Below are positions 34,757 to 45,799 of a stretch of DNA of 64,000 nt, one piece after another. The notes under the pieces are model-generated. The model was given only the letters and a program-made list of their open reading frames with translations, ran no database searches and was not told the origin of the DNA. Within the stretch, counting starts at the first letter, position 1, and each line of letters starts with the position of its first letter. Both the position numbers and the translations under genes were made by a program. This DNA is from an uncultured Clostridia bacterium (GTDB taxonomy: Bacteria; Bacillota; Clostridia; Christensenellales; UBA1242). The DNA lies in contig CALWJY010000015.1 of NCBI GenBank assembly GCA_944381135.1, positions 124,001 to 188,000 of the forward strand, in the 5' to 3' direction.

Positions 34757-35050
34757 TTATTTTTCTTTTTTATGAGACGCAGTGGAAATATATGGTGGAT
34801 TTGGATTGGAAGAGGCAAAAAGCTCCACCAAAACGGCATCCTCGCCAACCTTGACAATCTGACTTAAGGAAATGAAAAGTTCTGTTCCGCTTTTAAAGAC
34901 ATTCCAAAAACTTTTCTCGCCCGGAACAACCACCCCTTGCAAACAGCCATTTTCAAGATTGAAAACCACATCCACAATGTGCCCAAGCCTGCGCCCATCC
35001 ACAACATTGACAACCTCTTTACATCTCAATTCCAAAAATGAAGTATCCAT
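34757..35050 (-). CDS. YlmC/YmxH-family PRC-barrel sporulation protein
   Basis: 97 residues. PRC-barrel features: LRCKEVVNVVDGRRLGHIVDVVFNLENGCLQGVVVPG and the second strand set FISLSQIVKVGEDAVLVEL. In spore-formers this family is usually encoded next to sigE/sigG, as here. No clear Shine-Dalgarno sequence precedes the ATG at 35048-35050. The molecular role is unknown. Confidence 0.88.
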   Translation of the reverse strand: MDTSFLELRCKEVVNVVDGRRLGHIVDVVFNLENGCLQGVVVPGEKSFWNVFKSGTELFISLSQIVKVGEDAVLVELFASSNPNPPYISTASHKKEK

Positions 35051-35157
35051 GTTTCATGAATATGTCGCTTTTTGTCAAAAAATGAATAAAAAGATAAAAA
35101 TCTTAATGAAAGTTTTAAAACCTCGTTTTAGAAACTAAAACAAAAATCAAATCAATA

Positions 35158-35186
35158 TTGACACAAAACTTAAAATGTGATATATT
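35158..35186 (+). promoter_or_regulatory. Promoter of the 35209 gene
   Basis: TTGACA (35158-35163), 17-bp spacer ending TGTGA, TATATT (35181-35186). Confidence 0.85.
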
Positions 35187-35208
35187 TTATATATAAAGAG
35201 GTGTCAAC

Positions 35209-35799
35209 ATGATTGAGACAAAAAAATATATTCTCACGGACGAAACAAAAGAGCATTTTGTTGTTGATGGAACAATTTCAAAAGGTGGAAAAATTGTCAC
35301 TCTGCACAGAATCAAAGCCGTTAGCGACATTTGGAATTGGAATCATACGAAAATTTTGGTCCATACAGGCGAAAAAGGTGGCTGGGTTCAAAGCGAAGAA
35401 AATCTCTCTCAAACGGGTTCCTGCTGGATTTACGACAACGGCATCGTGTGCCAAAAAGCCAAAATCGAAGATTGTGCTATCGTAAGCGGAAATGCTGTTG
35501 TTGAAGGTTTTGCAGAAGTATATGGCAGGGCGAGAGTTCAAGATTTTGCATATGTCTATGGTTGCCCAGAAATTTATGAAAATGCCGTCATAAAAGGCTG
35601 TGCGACAGTTTTTGATGCTTCAGAAATTCGCGGATGTGCTGAAATTTCGGGCTATGCAAAGGTGTGTGAATATGCTGAAATTTCAGGAGATGCACTCGTC
35701 ACCAAAAATGCGCAAATTGGCGGACATCGCAGAATTAATGAAGGCATCTACGAAGGCAGACCAAGCAGAAAAATTGATGATGGAAAAGGCGGATTATAA
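35209..35799 (+). CDS. Left-handed beta-helix (hexapeptide-like repeat) protein
   Basis: 196 residues. The N-terminal 65 or so residues (KKYILTDETKEHFVVDG, LHRIKAVSD, GEKGGWVQSEENLSQTGSCWIYDNG) look like a cap domain also seen in phage- and gut-associated proteins. From about 70 to 170 a regular six-residue pattern of A-x-V/I follows (CAIVSGNAVVEGFAEVYGRA, EIRGCAEISGYAKVCEYAEI), predicting a left-handed beta-helix. No acyltransferase catalytic His is evident, so a structural or binding role is more likely. The product has no signal peptide. Transcribed alone with AGAGGTG as ribosome binding site. Confidence 0.75.
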   Translation: MIETKKYILTDETKEHFVVDGTISKGGKIVTLHRIKAVSDIWNWNHTKILVHTGEKGGWVQSEENLSQTGSCWIYDNGIVCQKAKIEDCAIVSGNAVVEGFAEVYGRARVQDFAYVYGCPEIYENAVIKGCATVFDASEIRGCAEISGYAKVCEYAEISGDALVTKNAQIGGHRRINEGIYEGRPSRKIDDGKGGL

Positions 35800-35901
35800 T
35801 TAGATTTCAAAATAAATTTTTCATCCCGTGATAAATTAATTGAGACACAAAAACAAAAATCAATTGAAACATAAAAACGAAAAAATGATGATAAATCAAC
35901 A

Positions 35902-35929
35902 AAAAATTAAGGTTTTTGCCTTAATTTTT
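35902..35929. terminator. Bidirectional terminator between the 35209 gene and sigG
   Basis: AAAAATTAAGG/CCTTAATTTTT, an 11-bp stem with a 6-nt loop and T runs on both sides. It lies 97 bp after the sigG stop on the minus strand. Confidence 0.85.
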
Positions 35930-36026
35930 TCATTTTTGCTCATTTTTGTTTCAAATTACATTTTTAAGGATTAAATCTCAATTTCAAACTCGTGCTGTGT
36001 TTGCTTTTCTTTTTTATGTGTTTGGC

Positions 36027-36800
36027 TTACTCAATAAAGTTTTTGATTGCTTTAAGCGCATTCTTCTCAAGACGTGAAACTTGCGCCTGAGAGATTCCAA
36101 CTTCCTCGCTGACTTCCATCTGGGTTTTGCCAACATAATATCTCATAAGCAAAATTTCTTTTTCTCGCTCTGACAAATTTTTTATAGCATCCACCAAAGA
36201 GAGTTTTTCCAAAATGTCATCATCACAGTTTTTATCATCTGCAATTTGGTCCATAATTCTGATGGTTTCGTTTCCGTCATTATATATTGGTTCATTCAAA
36301 GAAATTGTCTCGCTGATGGCATCAAGTGCAAATGTCACATCTTTAAGTGGCAAATCAATCATCATTGCAATTTGTTCAAGCGTCGGCTCTGCATTGTGTT
36401 CTTTGATGTATTGCTCCTTTGCTTGAAGTGCACGATAGGCAACATCTCGAATGGAACGGCTGACGCGCACAGAGTTATTGTCACGAAGATATCTTCGAAT
36501 TTCTCCAACAATCATTGGCACAGCATATGTCGAAAACTTCACATTAAGCGAAGAGTCAAAATTGTCAATCGCTTTCAAAAGTCCAACGCACCCCACCTGA
36601 AACATGTCGTCAGCCTTATCGCTGTGTCCTGAAAATCTTTGAACTACCGACAAGACCAATCGCAAATTTGCAACAACAAACTTATCCCTTGCAAATTCGT
36701 CACCTGCTTTCACCTGTTTCAAAAGTTCCATAACCTCATCATTTTTAAGTTTGGGCAAACTTGAGGTGTTCACACCCGAAATGACAACCCTATTAGACAT
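36027..36800 (-). CDS. sigG: RNA polymerase sporulation sigma factor SigG
   Basis: 257 residues. Late forespore sigma factor. The N-terminus NRVVISGVNTSSLPKLKNDEVMELL is characteristic of SigG. Region 2 shows DDMFQVGCVGLLKAIDNFD and VKFSTYAVPMIVGEIRRYLRD; region 4 ends with GISQAQVSRLEKNALKAIKNF. In most Firmicutes it follows sigE directly; here a collagen-like gene and a long A/T-rich stretch intervene. Ribosome binding site AAAGGAG. No SigF or SigG promoter could be assigned with confidence. Confidence 0.97.
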   Translation of the reverse strand: MSNRVVISGVNTSSLPKLKNDEVMELLKQVKAGDEFARDKFVVANLRLVLSVVQRFSGHSDKADDMFQVGCVGLLKAIDNFDSSLNVKFSTYAVPMIVGEIRRYLRDNNSVRVSRSIRDVAYRALQAKEQYIKEHNAEPTLEQIAMMIDLPLKDVTFALDAISETISLNEPIYNDGNETIRIMDQIADDKNCDDDILEKLSLVDAIKNLSEREKEILLMRYYVGKTQMEVSEEVGISQAQVSRLEKNALKAIKNFIE

Positions 36801-37290
36801 AAGTTTCTCCTTTACGACAAAGAAAAAGAATATTTGTTTTCTTTCTCAAAAGTCATAAAGATATCTTGCCCTTTGCACAAAAAACTATGCAAAATGAAAA
36901 TTTTTCAACAAAAAAAGTAAAAAAATGACAAATTTCTTAAAATTTTATTGTTTTTTATATTTTTATTATTATTTTTTAGTGTTTTTATTTTTTTTGAAAT
37001 TTCAATTTTTTATATTTTGTTTTTTAATTTACTTAATTTAAAATAAATATTTAAAGGTTATAAAGCGCATTTTTGCTTAAATCTTCGCACACAAAATAAA
37101 ATCTAAGCCAATTAAATTAAAAGGTTAAAAAAATAAATTAAAAATCATCAATAATAAAGATAAATAATAAATTGGAAAATTAAAATATTTTTAAAAAATA
37201 TTTATTTTTTATTGTTTTTTATCAAAACTGATTGTTTTTTATTGGTTTATTAAAAATTGAAACCTTTTTATATATTTTCAAACTTCTAAA
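36801..37290. other. Extremely A/T-rich gene-free stretch upstream of sigG
   Basis: About 490 bp made mostly of A and T runs (long T-rich stretch near 36940-37030, A-rich near 37120-37200). No ORF, tRNA or strong hairpin was found. It lies between sigG and the terminator of the collagen-like gene and must contain the sigG promoter. Confidence 0.6.
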
Positions 37291-37295
37291 CAATA

Positions 37296-37323
37296 AAAGA
37301 GAGTGTCGATTGGCACTCTCTTT
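37296..37323 (-). terminator. Terminator of the collagen-like gene
   Basis: AAAGAGAGTG/CACTCTCTTT, a 10-bp stem with an 8-nt loop, followed by a short T run on the minus strand. Confidence 0.8.
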
Positions 37324-37346
37324 CATTTTTATTAAGCCTTTAGCAA

Positions 37347-38789
<1,443 letters not shown>

Positions 38790-38962
38790 TTAAATATTTG
38801 TTAAAAATCTGTGTTTTTACCATAAATAACAGCAAAATAAATTTTTTCTGCGAGATCACAACAAAAAATCATTAAATTTGTTTCCAAACTTAATGAATCT
38901 TGTTTTGAACTTAATTTCGTTTCAACATGGAAAATGCTTTGGAATCTAAATTTTGTCAAAAT

Positions 38963-39688
38963 TCATTCAGCCTCTTTTTCCAACTTTTTTCTCAACTTGT
39001 TTAAAATTTTTTTCTCAATGCGCGAAATGTAACTTTGGCTGATTCCCATCATGTCCGCTACCTCTTTTTGTGTTTTTTCTTCGTTTCCTGCAAGTCCAAA
39101 CCGCAAATACATAATCATCTGTTCTCGGCTGTCCAACTTGGAAACGACATTCATCAAAATTTGTTTTTCCGCGCTTGTTTCAATGTTTTTGGACACACTT
39201 TCTTCATCCACAGGAATGATGTCCGCCAAAAGCAACTCGTTTCCATCGCCATCAGAAGAAAGCGGTTCATCCAAAGAGATTTCATTTTTCACGCGCGTAT
39301 TTTTTCGAAGTTGCATCAGAATTTCATTTTCAATGCACCTGCTGGCATAGGTTGCAAGTTTGATGTTTTTGTCCAAATTATATGTCTTCACCGCCTTAAT
39401 AAGCCCTATTGCACCAATTGAAATCAAATCTTCAATTTCAATTCCTGACGCTTCAAACTTTTTTGCAATATAGACAACAAGACGCAAATTATGCTCAATC
39501 AGTTTGTCGCGCGCTTGCAAATTTCCGTTTTTAATTTCATCCAAAAGCACCGCCTCTTCTTCAGCAGGAAGAGGTTGTGGCAACGCTTTGTTTCCGCAAA
39601 TATAGCAGATGATGTCATCCGCGCGTTTTGAGTCCTCTCGGTTAAAAAATTTCCACAAAAGCAATCTAATTTTGATAAAAATGTTCAT
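38963..39688 (-). CDS. sigE: RNA polymerase sporulation sigma factor SigE (pro-SigE)
   Basis: 241 residues. First mother-cell sigma factor, made as a membrane-associated precursor: the N-terminus [19 protein letters not shown] is the hydrophobic/basic pro-peptide cut by SpoIIGA. Region 2 follows ([64 protein letters not shown]) and region 4 ([22 protein letters not shown]). The ATG at 39686-39688 follows AAGGAGGAG. It lies 55 bp after spoIIGA, as in Bacillus. Confidence 0.97.
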   Translation of the reverse strand: MNIFIKIRLLLWKFFNREDSKRADDIICYICGNKALPQPLPAEEEAVLLDEIKNGNLQARDKLIEHNLRLVVYIAKKFEASGIEIEDLISIGAIGLIKAVKTYNLDKNIKLATYASRCIENEILMQLRKNTRVKNEISLDEPLSSDGDGNELLLADIIPVDEESVSKNIETSAEKQILMNVVSKLDSREQMIMYLRFGLAGNEEKTQKEVADMMGISQSYISRIEKKILNKLRKKLEKEAE

Positions 39689-39743
39689 TTTCTCCTCCTT
39701 TTTTCTTGGCACATAAAAAAATGAAATAGACAAAAAACTTAGA

Positions 39744-40553
39744 CTATGTGCATTTTTCCGCCATATTGTTGTTTAGGATTATGTCACTTCCAAAAGACTG
39801 TTTGAAATTTTTGAAACAAAGTCCCAAGGTTGGCTTATCAACAATTTTCTCACCCAGAATCAGACTGTCAACTTGAAACACAAGAATTTTGTCTCCACTT
39901 CCAAGTGTGTTGAACGAAATGTAGTGAGCAAACTTCAATTTTTTGAGTTTGTCCGATTTTTTAAGCACATCCTCAAGGTCAATGTCCGAAAAAAGAGTGG
40001 AAAAGACTTTGAAATTAATCAATGTCACAGGATTGTCTGTCAGTGGGTCAAGAAGCAGATTTCCACTGTCCAAAAATGCTTTCCACTTTGTTTTTCGCCC
40101 CTCGCTTTCAAGTTCGACATTGAAACAAAAGTTTTCAACGGCGCGTCTTTTATGGAAATGTTTAAGAAGTACAGTGACCACAAAAAACATTGCAACCAAC
40201 ACCGCAAGCACAACAATCAAGGATCGAAATCCAAACAATTGTTCAAAAAAGAAACATGCTCCGCCATAGATGAGTGTTGAAAGAAAATAAGTCAAAAAAA
40301 TGCCCACAAACTTTTTGAAAGACTTAAACTTAAAGGAAATGCAAACCAAAACCATGATTTGTCCAATTTCAACCAAAAACCAACCCAAACTCGACAGTCG
40401 CATTGCCGGAATTGCAACCGTGAGGCAGGCACCAAAAAATGCCGACAGAAGAAAAAGTCTGCCACGTTCTTTCAAAATCAGAGATGTGGTTTTAAGAACT
40501 ATGAGGTTGATGAGCAAATTTTCAAGCAGAACATACTCCACAACAATTTCCAT
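39744..40553 (-). CDS. spoIIGA: Sporulation sigma-E factor-processing aspartic protease SpoIIGA
   Basis: 269 residues. Five N-terminal membrane helices ([23 protein letters not shown] onward to about residue 135), then a cytoplasmic aspartic-protease-like domain with the catalytic motif AFLDSGN and a C-terminal [16 protein letters not shown]. It cleaves pro-SigE once SpoIIR arrives from the forespore; both partners are encoded in this window (SigE next door, SpoIIR at 53990). An ATG two codons inside the first open start is used because GAGGTG precedes it. Confidence 0.93.
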   Translation of the reverse strand: MEIVVEYVLLENLLINLIVLKTTSLILKERGRLFLLSAFFGACLTVAIPAMRLSSLGWFLVEIGQIMVLVCISFKFKSFKKFVGIFLTYFLSTLIYGGACFFFEQLFGFRSLIVVLAVLVAMFFVVTVLLKHFHKRRAVENFCFNVELESEGRKTKWKAFLDSGNLLLDPLTDNPVTLINFKVFSTLFSDIDLEDVLKKSDKLKKLKFAHYISFNTLGSGDKILVFQVDSLILGEKIVDKPTLGLCFKNFKQSFGSDIILNNNMAEKCT

Positions 40554-40752
40554 TTCCACCTCAAAAGCATTTTATTAAATTTAAAACGCTTTCTCATATG
40601 AAAAAAATAAGAGAAAACAAACTTTTTGCAGTGTTTTTGTCGGAAGGAGTTTTAAACCTTTTTTAAAAAAGTTAAGTTGTTTTAATTTCATAAATTTAAA
40701 GATCTTGAGAAAATTTGAAAGTCCCCATTAGAAAAAACCAGTCCCATAAAAC

Positions 40753-40785
40753 AAAAAAAACACACCAAGACAAATGCCTGATGTG
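40753..40785 (-). terminator. Terminator of ftsZ
   Basis: Minus strand CACATCA/TGGTGTG stem (one T-G pair), 11-nt loop, eight T. It lies in the 330-bp gap between ftsZ and spoIIGA, which otherwise shows no gene. Confidence 0.8.
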
Positions 40786-40883
40786 CTTTTCTGATTTTAA
40801 AATTTCGCCTTTCCACTTCGTTTTCTGTCGTTCAAGAACCGCTCTTTGACAACAAAAACTTGAAGCAATTTGACACGAAACGC

Positions 40884-42062
40884 CTATTTTCTGTTTTTGT
40901 TTCTGATTTTTTCAATCCAAGGTGGGATTGAGTTGATGCTTGGGTTGACATCCACACGAGATGTTGTGTCATTTTGATGCAAATTGACTTCTCTTTGTGG
41001 TTGCTGTGGCTGAGCACTGTATCCGCCAAAAGGATTGAAAGTTTTAAACTTGTCTTCTTCAGGCTCTTTCTTCTCATCCACAGGTTTTTCCTCTTCTTTT
41101 TCTTCTTCATCTTCACCAGGAGTTTTAAACCCTGTTGCAATGATTGTGATTTCCACTTCATCTCTCATGTCTGGGTCTATGCTGCTTCCAAAAATGAGGT
41201 TGCAAGATGGGTCGATGACCTCTTTCACCATGTTTGCGGCCTCTGTCACTTCACGCAAAGTGATGTCACTTCCGCCCTTAATGTTCAAAACAACGCCTGT
41301 GGCACCCTCAATTGTGGTTTCAATAAGTGGAGATGCAACTGCTTGACGCACAGCTTCCAAAGTTTTGTTTTCGCCCTTGCCGTGACCTATGCCCATATGT
41401 GCAAGTCCGCGATTTTTCATGATGGTTTCAATGTCGGCAAAGTCGAGGTTAATCATTCCTGGGAAGACAATGAGGTCTGAAATGCCCTGAATGCCTTGTC
41501 TGAGGACATCATCTGCATATCTGAACGCTTCAACAAGAGTGGTTTTTTCTGGCAAAATTGTCAGAAGTCTTTCATTTGGAATGATGACAATTGTGTCAAC
41601 ATATTTTCTCAGTTCTGCAATGCCCTTTTCAGCGTTTTCCATACGCTTTGGATTTTCAAATAAGAAAGGTTTTGTGACAATTCCGACTGTCAAAATTCCA
41701 AGTTCTTTGGCAATTTGAGCAATCACCGGTGCAGCACCTGTGCCTGTTCCGCCACCCATTCCGGCAGTGATGAACACAAGGTCTGTGCCTTTCAAAATTT
41801 CCGTGATGGAAGATTTGCTTTCTTCTGCTGCCTTACGCCCAATTTCTGGAATTGCGCCCGCACCGCGTCCGCCTGTCAATCGCTCGCCAATTTGCAAACG
41901 TTTTTCGGCTTTGGAAATCAAAAGTGCCTGTTTGTCGGTGTTGATTGCAACAAATTCAGCAGATGAAACATTTGCTTCAATCATGCGGTTGACTGCGTTG
42001 TTTCCGCCTCCACCAACGCCAAGAACTTTGATTTTTACGACTGATGTTGAATTATTGTCCAT
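40884..42062 (-). CDS. ftsZ: Cell division protein FtsZ
   Basis: 392 residues. Tubulin-like GTPase forming the Z ring. [16 protein letters not shown] at the N-terminus, tubulin signature [11 protein letters not shown] (from residue 103), and the T7 loop [12 protein letters not shown] Glu/Lys-rich linker follows, then the C-terminal peptide [18 protein letters not shown], which binds FtsA and SepF. Ribosome binding site GGAGAAGG. Downstream of ftsA, and separated from spoIIGA by its own terminator. Confidence 0.98.
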   Translation of the reverse strand: MDNNSTSVVKIKVLGVGGGGNNAVNRMIEANVSSAEFVAINTDKQALLISKAEKRLQIGERLTGGRGAGAIPEIGRKAAEESKSSITEILKGTDLVFITAGMGGGTGTGAAPVIAQIAKELGILTVGIVTKPFLFENPKRMENAEKGIAELRKYVDTIVIIPNERLLTILPEKTTLVEAFRYADDVLRQGIQGISDLIVFPGMINLDFADIETIMKNRGLAHMGIGHGKGENKTLEAVRQAVASPLIETTIEGATGVVLNIKGGSDITLREVTEAANMVKEVIDPSCNLIFGSSIDPDMRDEVEITIIATGFKTPGEDEEEKEEEKPVDEKKEPEEDKFKTFNPFGGYSAQPQQPQREVNLHQNDTTSRVDVNPSINSIPPWIEKIRNKNRK

Positions 42063-42107
42063 ATCCTTCTCCTTTTTTGTCTTGCAATCTATTACATATA
42101 TTTTAAC

Positions 42108-42179
42108 TTAAATGCTCCAATTTTGCAAGAATTTTTCTAAATTTTTGAGCATTTTTGCAAATATTTTATCAATTTTCAT
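42108..42179 (-). other. Out-of-frame amphipathic helix at the ftsA 3' end
   Basis: Starting inside the last ftsA codons, the +1 frame reads MKID followed by KIFAKMLKNLEKFLQNW and two more residues, then TAA. Ile, Phe, Met, Leu and Trp fall on one face and Lys/Asn/Glu/Gln on the other. This is what the C-terminal membrane-targeting helix of FtsA looks like, yet the ftsA frame stops at 42169. Removing one A from the AAAA run (42173-42176) would fuse it in frame. It may be an indel, a frameshifting site or a small overlapping gene. Confidence 0.6.
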
Positions 42180-43290
42180 CGAGAGCCGAATTCACAAGTC
42201 CAAGCAGACTTGCATATTCTGGCTTATCCATTGCAGGAATTGGTGGAACGCCATATGAAATATTTCTGCCAATACATTTTGCAAAATAGTCCTTGCCACC
42301 CTTGATTTTGCTTATGCCAGCGCCACAAAGATAGATTGGATAGTATGGCACATACTCTTTTGCAAAAAGTCTTATACATTCGTTGACAGTTTTTGCAATC
42401 AAGTCAAGACGATAGCACACTGCCTCATTTGCGGTTGAAAGCGGAATTTTTGTCACCCGACCACCCAAAGTTGTGAGGTCATAAAAATCATTCTCGCCAC
42501 CGCGCAAAGAAAGCACAATTTGTTTTTTAAGTTGCCTTGCGTCGTTATATGCAATCTCGCACGCCTCAGACAAATCGCTTGTTATGTAGGAACCGCCCAT
42601 TGAAAAGGAAGTCAAATTTGTCAGACCATCGCCTTTGACAAAAGCCACACTTGTGGAGCGCGCGCCAACATCAATGACAATGCAGGTGCGCTCCCTTTCC
42701 TCTTTTTCCAAAATGAACATAGCTTCGCACAGAGACTCGCTTAAATATTCCACTTGTTCAATGCCTATATGCGAAAAAATTCTGTTGAAGGTTTGGATGA
42801 AAGACGATTGAGCCAAAATCACCGACATATCTGCCGAAATTTTGTTTGCTTTGCTTCCTTTTGGAGAGTTTGTTTTTCTGCTGTCATCAAGTTCAAAACT
42901 GATTGGACTCACGGACAAAACTTCCATTCCGTCCACATCAATTTGGTCGGATGCTCTTCTTGCAAGCGTATCCAAATCGCTTTGTCTGACAGAACGCTTA
43001 AATTTGAAAATGATTTGGTCCCGTGCTGAAAAAACTTTTGAAAACTCTGCTGGCACGCCAACAAAAATTTTGTCAATTCTTTTCTTGTAGACCGATTGAA
43101 TTTGTGCAAAAAGGCTTGCGACTGCGTCCTCAAGCAGAGAATTTTCGATGAACTCTCCCTCAAAGAAACCTGCATATTCCACCTGAGCCTTAGCTTTGAT
43201 GTTGAAAATGCCGTTGACACCTCTTTGTGCCACCACACAAGACAATTTTGAAGAACCAATTTCAACCACTGTTGCGATGTTTTGTGCCAT
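42169..43290 (-). CDS. ftsA: Cell division protein FtsA, C-terminal membrane helix missing in frame
   Basis: Actin-like ATPase that tethers FtsZ to the membrane. 373 residues, somewhat short. Phosphate-1-like start TVVEIGSSKLSCVVA, the 1C domain (FVGVPAEFSKVFSARDQ), then TCIVIDVGARSTSVAFVKG and PIYLCGAGISKIKG. The frame stops at LVNSALDEN without the linker and amphipathic helix that FtsA normally has. That helix-like sequence is found in the +1 frame immediately after (42108-42179). The ATG at 43288-43290 is favoured over one three codons upstream because AAGGA then lies 9 nt before it. ftsZ follows. Confidence 0.92.
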   Translation of the reverse strand: MAQNIATVVEIGSSKLSCVVAQRGVNGIFNIKAKAQVEYAGFFEGEFIENSLLEDAVASLFAQIQSVYKKRIDKIFVGVPAEFSKVFSARDQIIFKFKRSVRQSDLDTLARRASDQIDVDGMEVLSVSPISFELDDSRKTNSPKGSKANKISADMSVILAQSSFIQTFNRIFSHIGIEQVEYLSESLCEAMFILEKEERERTCIVIDVGARSTSVAFVKGDGLTNLTSFSMGGSYITSDLSEACEIAYNDARQLKKQIVLSLRGGENDFYDLTTLGGRVTKIPLSTANEAVCYRLDLIAKTVNECIRLFAKEYVPYYPIYLCGAGISKIKGGKDYFAKCIGRNISYGVPPIPAMDKPEYASLLGLVNSALDEN

Positions 43291-43594
43291 ATTCCTCATT
43301 CCTTATCAATAGTTTAAACTTTTTCCAACAAGATGTCAAATATTTTGCAGAAAAAATTAATAAAAATAAATTTTTTTAAATATTTATGCATATCTATACA
43401 TTCAAACTTTCGACAAGGACAACAAAAATCTGCCCACCTCCTCTTTTAGTGCTTAAATTTCCTTGATTTTGAATTTGAAAAAACTTAAATTAAACCACAA
43501 CTCAAACCACAACTCATAAAGACACACATTGAAGAACATTTTGTGAACAATCAAAATTCGACGAAAAAACAACATAAAAAAGGTGATTTTAGGC
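43291..43594. other. Gene-free A/T-rich stretch upstream of ftsA
   Basis: About 300 bp between fakA's terminator and ftsA. It holds no credible ORF. It must contain the ftsA promoter, but several A/T-rich candidates compete and none stands out. Confidence 0.5.
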
Positions 43595-43628
43595 AAAAAA
43601 AATAAGAGGTATTTTTTCCTCTTATTTT
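43595..43628 (-). terminator. Terminator of fakA
   Basis: Minus strand AAAATAAGAGG/CCTCTTATTTT, an 11-bp stem with an 8-nt loop, then a T run. It begins just before the fakA stop at 43634. Confidence 0.9.
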
Positions 43629-43633
43629 GAAAA

Positions 43634-45268
43634 CTATTCCAAAGAAACCAAATAATAATAAACCGGTTGACCACCATATGCAACTGTCACTTCGCAATCT
43701 GGATATTTGTTTGCAAGGGTCTCTTGAAGTGCATTTGCTTCTTCCTCGCGGATGTCCTCACCATAGAAGAGAGTGATGTTCATCACGGAATCGTCAAACA
43801 TGGCTTCAATCAATTTTTCGGTGGTTTCGCTCACCAAATTTCCTTTTGCCAGAATTGCCTTATCATCCAGTCCGATGATTTCGCCTTTTGTCAAGTCAAA
43901 TCCATCAACATGGGTGTCGCGAACTGCATATGTGACAGAGCCCGAACGCACACTCTTGATTGCTTCAAGCATGGCTTGTTTGTTTTCTTCAACTGAAGCA
44001 TCCGGATTGAATGTGATTGCCGCCGAAATGCCCTCTGGCACACTTCTTGTTGGAATGATGATGAGGTTTTTGTTTGTCACATCATTTGCTTGCTCTGCTG
44101 CCAAAACAATGTTTTTGTTGTTTGGGAAAACAAACACATTCCTTGCTGGAACTTTGTCAGCAGCGGTGGCAATGTCTTCAGCGCTTGGGTTCATGGTCTG
44201 TCCACCCACAATGATTTCATCCACCGTCAATTCTTTGAAGATGTTTGAAAGCCCTTCGCCCGGAGCAACGGCAATCATGCCAAGTTCCTTAGTTTCCTCT
44301 GTGGCTTGAGCTTTCTTCTTGAGTTCTCGGTTTTGCTCTCTCATGTTTTCAATCTTGAGGTTATAAAGTTCGCCAAGTTCAAGTGCATAGCCAAGTGCCT
44401 TGTTTGGTTCGTTTGTGTGGACATGCACCTTGACAAGAGACAAATCGCCAATGCAAATCACGGAATCGCCAATTTCCATCAATTTTTCACGCAATTTGTC
44501 GATGTCTGCCTCTGTGGTCTTTTTAAACATGTTGATGATCATATATTCTGTGCAATAGCCAAACTCAATGTCGCCAAGGTTGTTGATGTCAGCAATCACA
44601 TCGTCAACTGTTTGAGGTTTTGTCTCGTCAACAAAGGTATATTCCAAGTCTTCCTCGCCCATAAGGAAACGATAGAACCCTGTGAAAATCACCAAAATTC
44701 CGCGACCACCAGAATCCACAACTCCCGCTTTCTTCAAGACAGGCAACATCTCAGGCGTCTGTTTCAAAATTTCCTCACCCGTGTCAATGACTTTTTTCAA
44801 AAAAACCTCAAAATCGTCATGTTTTTTGGCAAGGCTGACAGCATTTTCCGCCATAACACGAATGACTGTCAAAATTGTGCCCTCTTTTGGCTTTGTGACA
44901 GCCTTATATGCAATTGTTGCACCCTCTTGCATTGCCTTGGCAAAATCTTTGGTGGAAATCTCTTTGCAGTTTTTTGTCACCGAGCAAAAGCCTTTGAAAA
45001 TCTGTGATGTGATGACACCGCTGTTTCCTCTTGCCCCGCGAAGTGCACCTTTGGAAAAAGCTTCCGACAATGAAGCAAGGTCGGTGTTCATACATTTGTT
45101 GATTTCGCCGACTGCAGATTTCATTGTCAAAAACATATTTGTGCCCGTGTCTCCGTCCGGAACAGGAAACACGTTTAAAGAGTCAATGTATTCTTTGTTT
45201 TGTTCAAGCAGGCTGACACCTGCGAGGACCATCTTCTTAAAGGTCGCTCCATTTATGGATTTTTGCAT
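43634..45268 (-). CDS. fakA: Fatty acid kinase catalytic subunit FakA (YloV, DAK2 domain)
   Basis: 544 residues. The N-terminal DAK2 nucleotide-binding domain has SLNVFPVPDGDTGTNMFLTM (the metal/phosphate motif) and ALRGARGNSGVITSQIF. The central domain has GYCTEYMIIN and LVKVHVHTNEP; the C-terminal domain probably contacts FakB. FakA phosphorylates FakB-bound fatty acids for phospholipid synthesis via PlsX/PlsY. A DegV-family FakB candidate (17658) and PlsY (28059) are in the same window. It is directly downstream of asp23, the usual Firmicute arrangement. Ribosome binding site AGGAG. Confidence 0.95.
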   Translation of the reverse strand: MQKSINGATFKKMVLAGVSLLEQNKEYIDSLNVFPVPDGDTGTNMFLTMKSAVGEINKCMNTDLASLSEAFSKGALRGARGNSGVITSQIFKGFCSVTKNCKEISTKDFAKAMQEGATIAYKAVTKPKEGTILTVIRVMAENAVSLAKKHDDFEVFLKKVIDTGEEILKQTPEMLPVLKKAGVVDSGGRGILVIFTGFYRFLMGEEDLEYTFVDETKPQTVDDVIADINNLGDIEFGYCTEYMIINMFKKTTEADIDKLREKLMEIGDSVICIGDLSLVKVHVHTNEPNKALGYALELGELYNLKIENMREQNRELKKKAQATEETKELGMIAVAPGEGLSNIFKELTVDEIIVGGQTMNPSAEDIATAADKVPARNVFVFPNNKNIVLAAEQANDVTNKNLIIIPTRSVPEGISAAITFNPDASVEENKQAMLEAIKSVRSGSVTYAVRDTHVDGFDLTKGEIIGLDDKAILAKGNLVSETTEKLIEAMFDDSVMNITLFYGEDIREEEANALQETLANKYPDCEVTVAYGGQPVYYYLVSLE

Positions 45269-45284
45269 TTTATGCTCCTATTTG

Positions 45285-45635
45285 TCAAACACACACGCCC
45301 ACGACGTGAACATTCACAGTGTCAACAATCATGCCTGTGAAATTTTCGACCATATATTTAACAGATTTTTTGAGCGATTCAGCAACCGCACTGATGGAAA
45401 CACCATATTTCAAAATGCAGTGAATGTCAATGAAAATACGGTTGTCAATGTGGCTGATTGAAACGCCTTTGGAATAGCGCTCTTTTTTGAAAACTTCCCT
45501 TGCACTGTCTTTGAAGTTTTTTGAAGCGAGGTCAACAACTCCATAGCAATCCAACGCAGCAAAACCAGCAACAGTGCGGATTGCATTGTCGCTGATTGAG
45601 ATGTTTCCATAATAGTTGTTTGTATCGACAGTCAA
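45285..45635 (-). CDS. Asp23/Gls24 family envelope-stress protein
   Basis: 116 residues. Family motif TNNYYGNISISDNAIRTVAGFAALDCYGVVDLA, then SHIDNRIFIDIHCILKYGVSISAVAESLKKSVKYMVE and VDTVNVHVVGV. I choose the TTG at 45633-45635 because GGGAGG lies 8 nt upstream and homology starts there; the longer open frame upstream is not family-like. Sits before fakA, 16 bp apart. Family members are membrane- or envelope-associated and stress-related; the exact role is unclear. Confidence 0.88.
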   Translation of the reverse strand: MTVDTNNYYGNISISDNAIRTVAGFAALDCYGVVDLASKNFKDSAREVFKKERYSKGVSISHIDNRIFIDIHCILKYGVSISAVAESLKKSVKYMVENFTGMIVDTVNVHVVGVCV

Positions 45636-45770
45636 AGGATTTTCCTCCCTTGTTTGCTTAATTTTTTGGGAAGCTGATGTTGAAAGTCTCCAAAGTAAAA
45701 ACAATGCGAGCAAGGTTTGTGTTGCCAAGCCTCATTTTGAAAAATTCAAAATTCACTTCCAATTAGGCTT

Positions 45771-45799
45771 ATTTTACAACATTTACAAAGATTTGACAA
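45771..45799 (-). promoter_or_regulatory. Candidate promoter of asp23-fakA
   Basis: Minus strand TTGTCA (45794-45799), 17-bp spacer, TAAAAT (45771-45776), giving a leader of about 130 nt before the TTG start. Confidence 0.6.

Noticed and set aside
44306..45007. 233-codon plus-strand frame
   Set aside because: Antisense to fakA, which is complete and family-typical.
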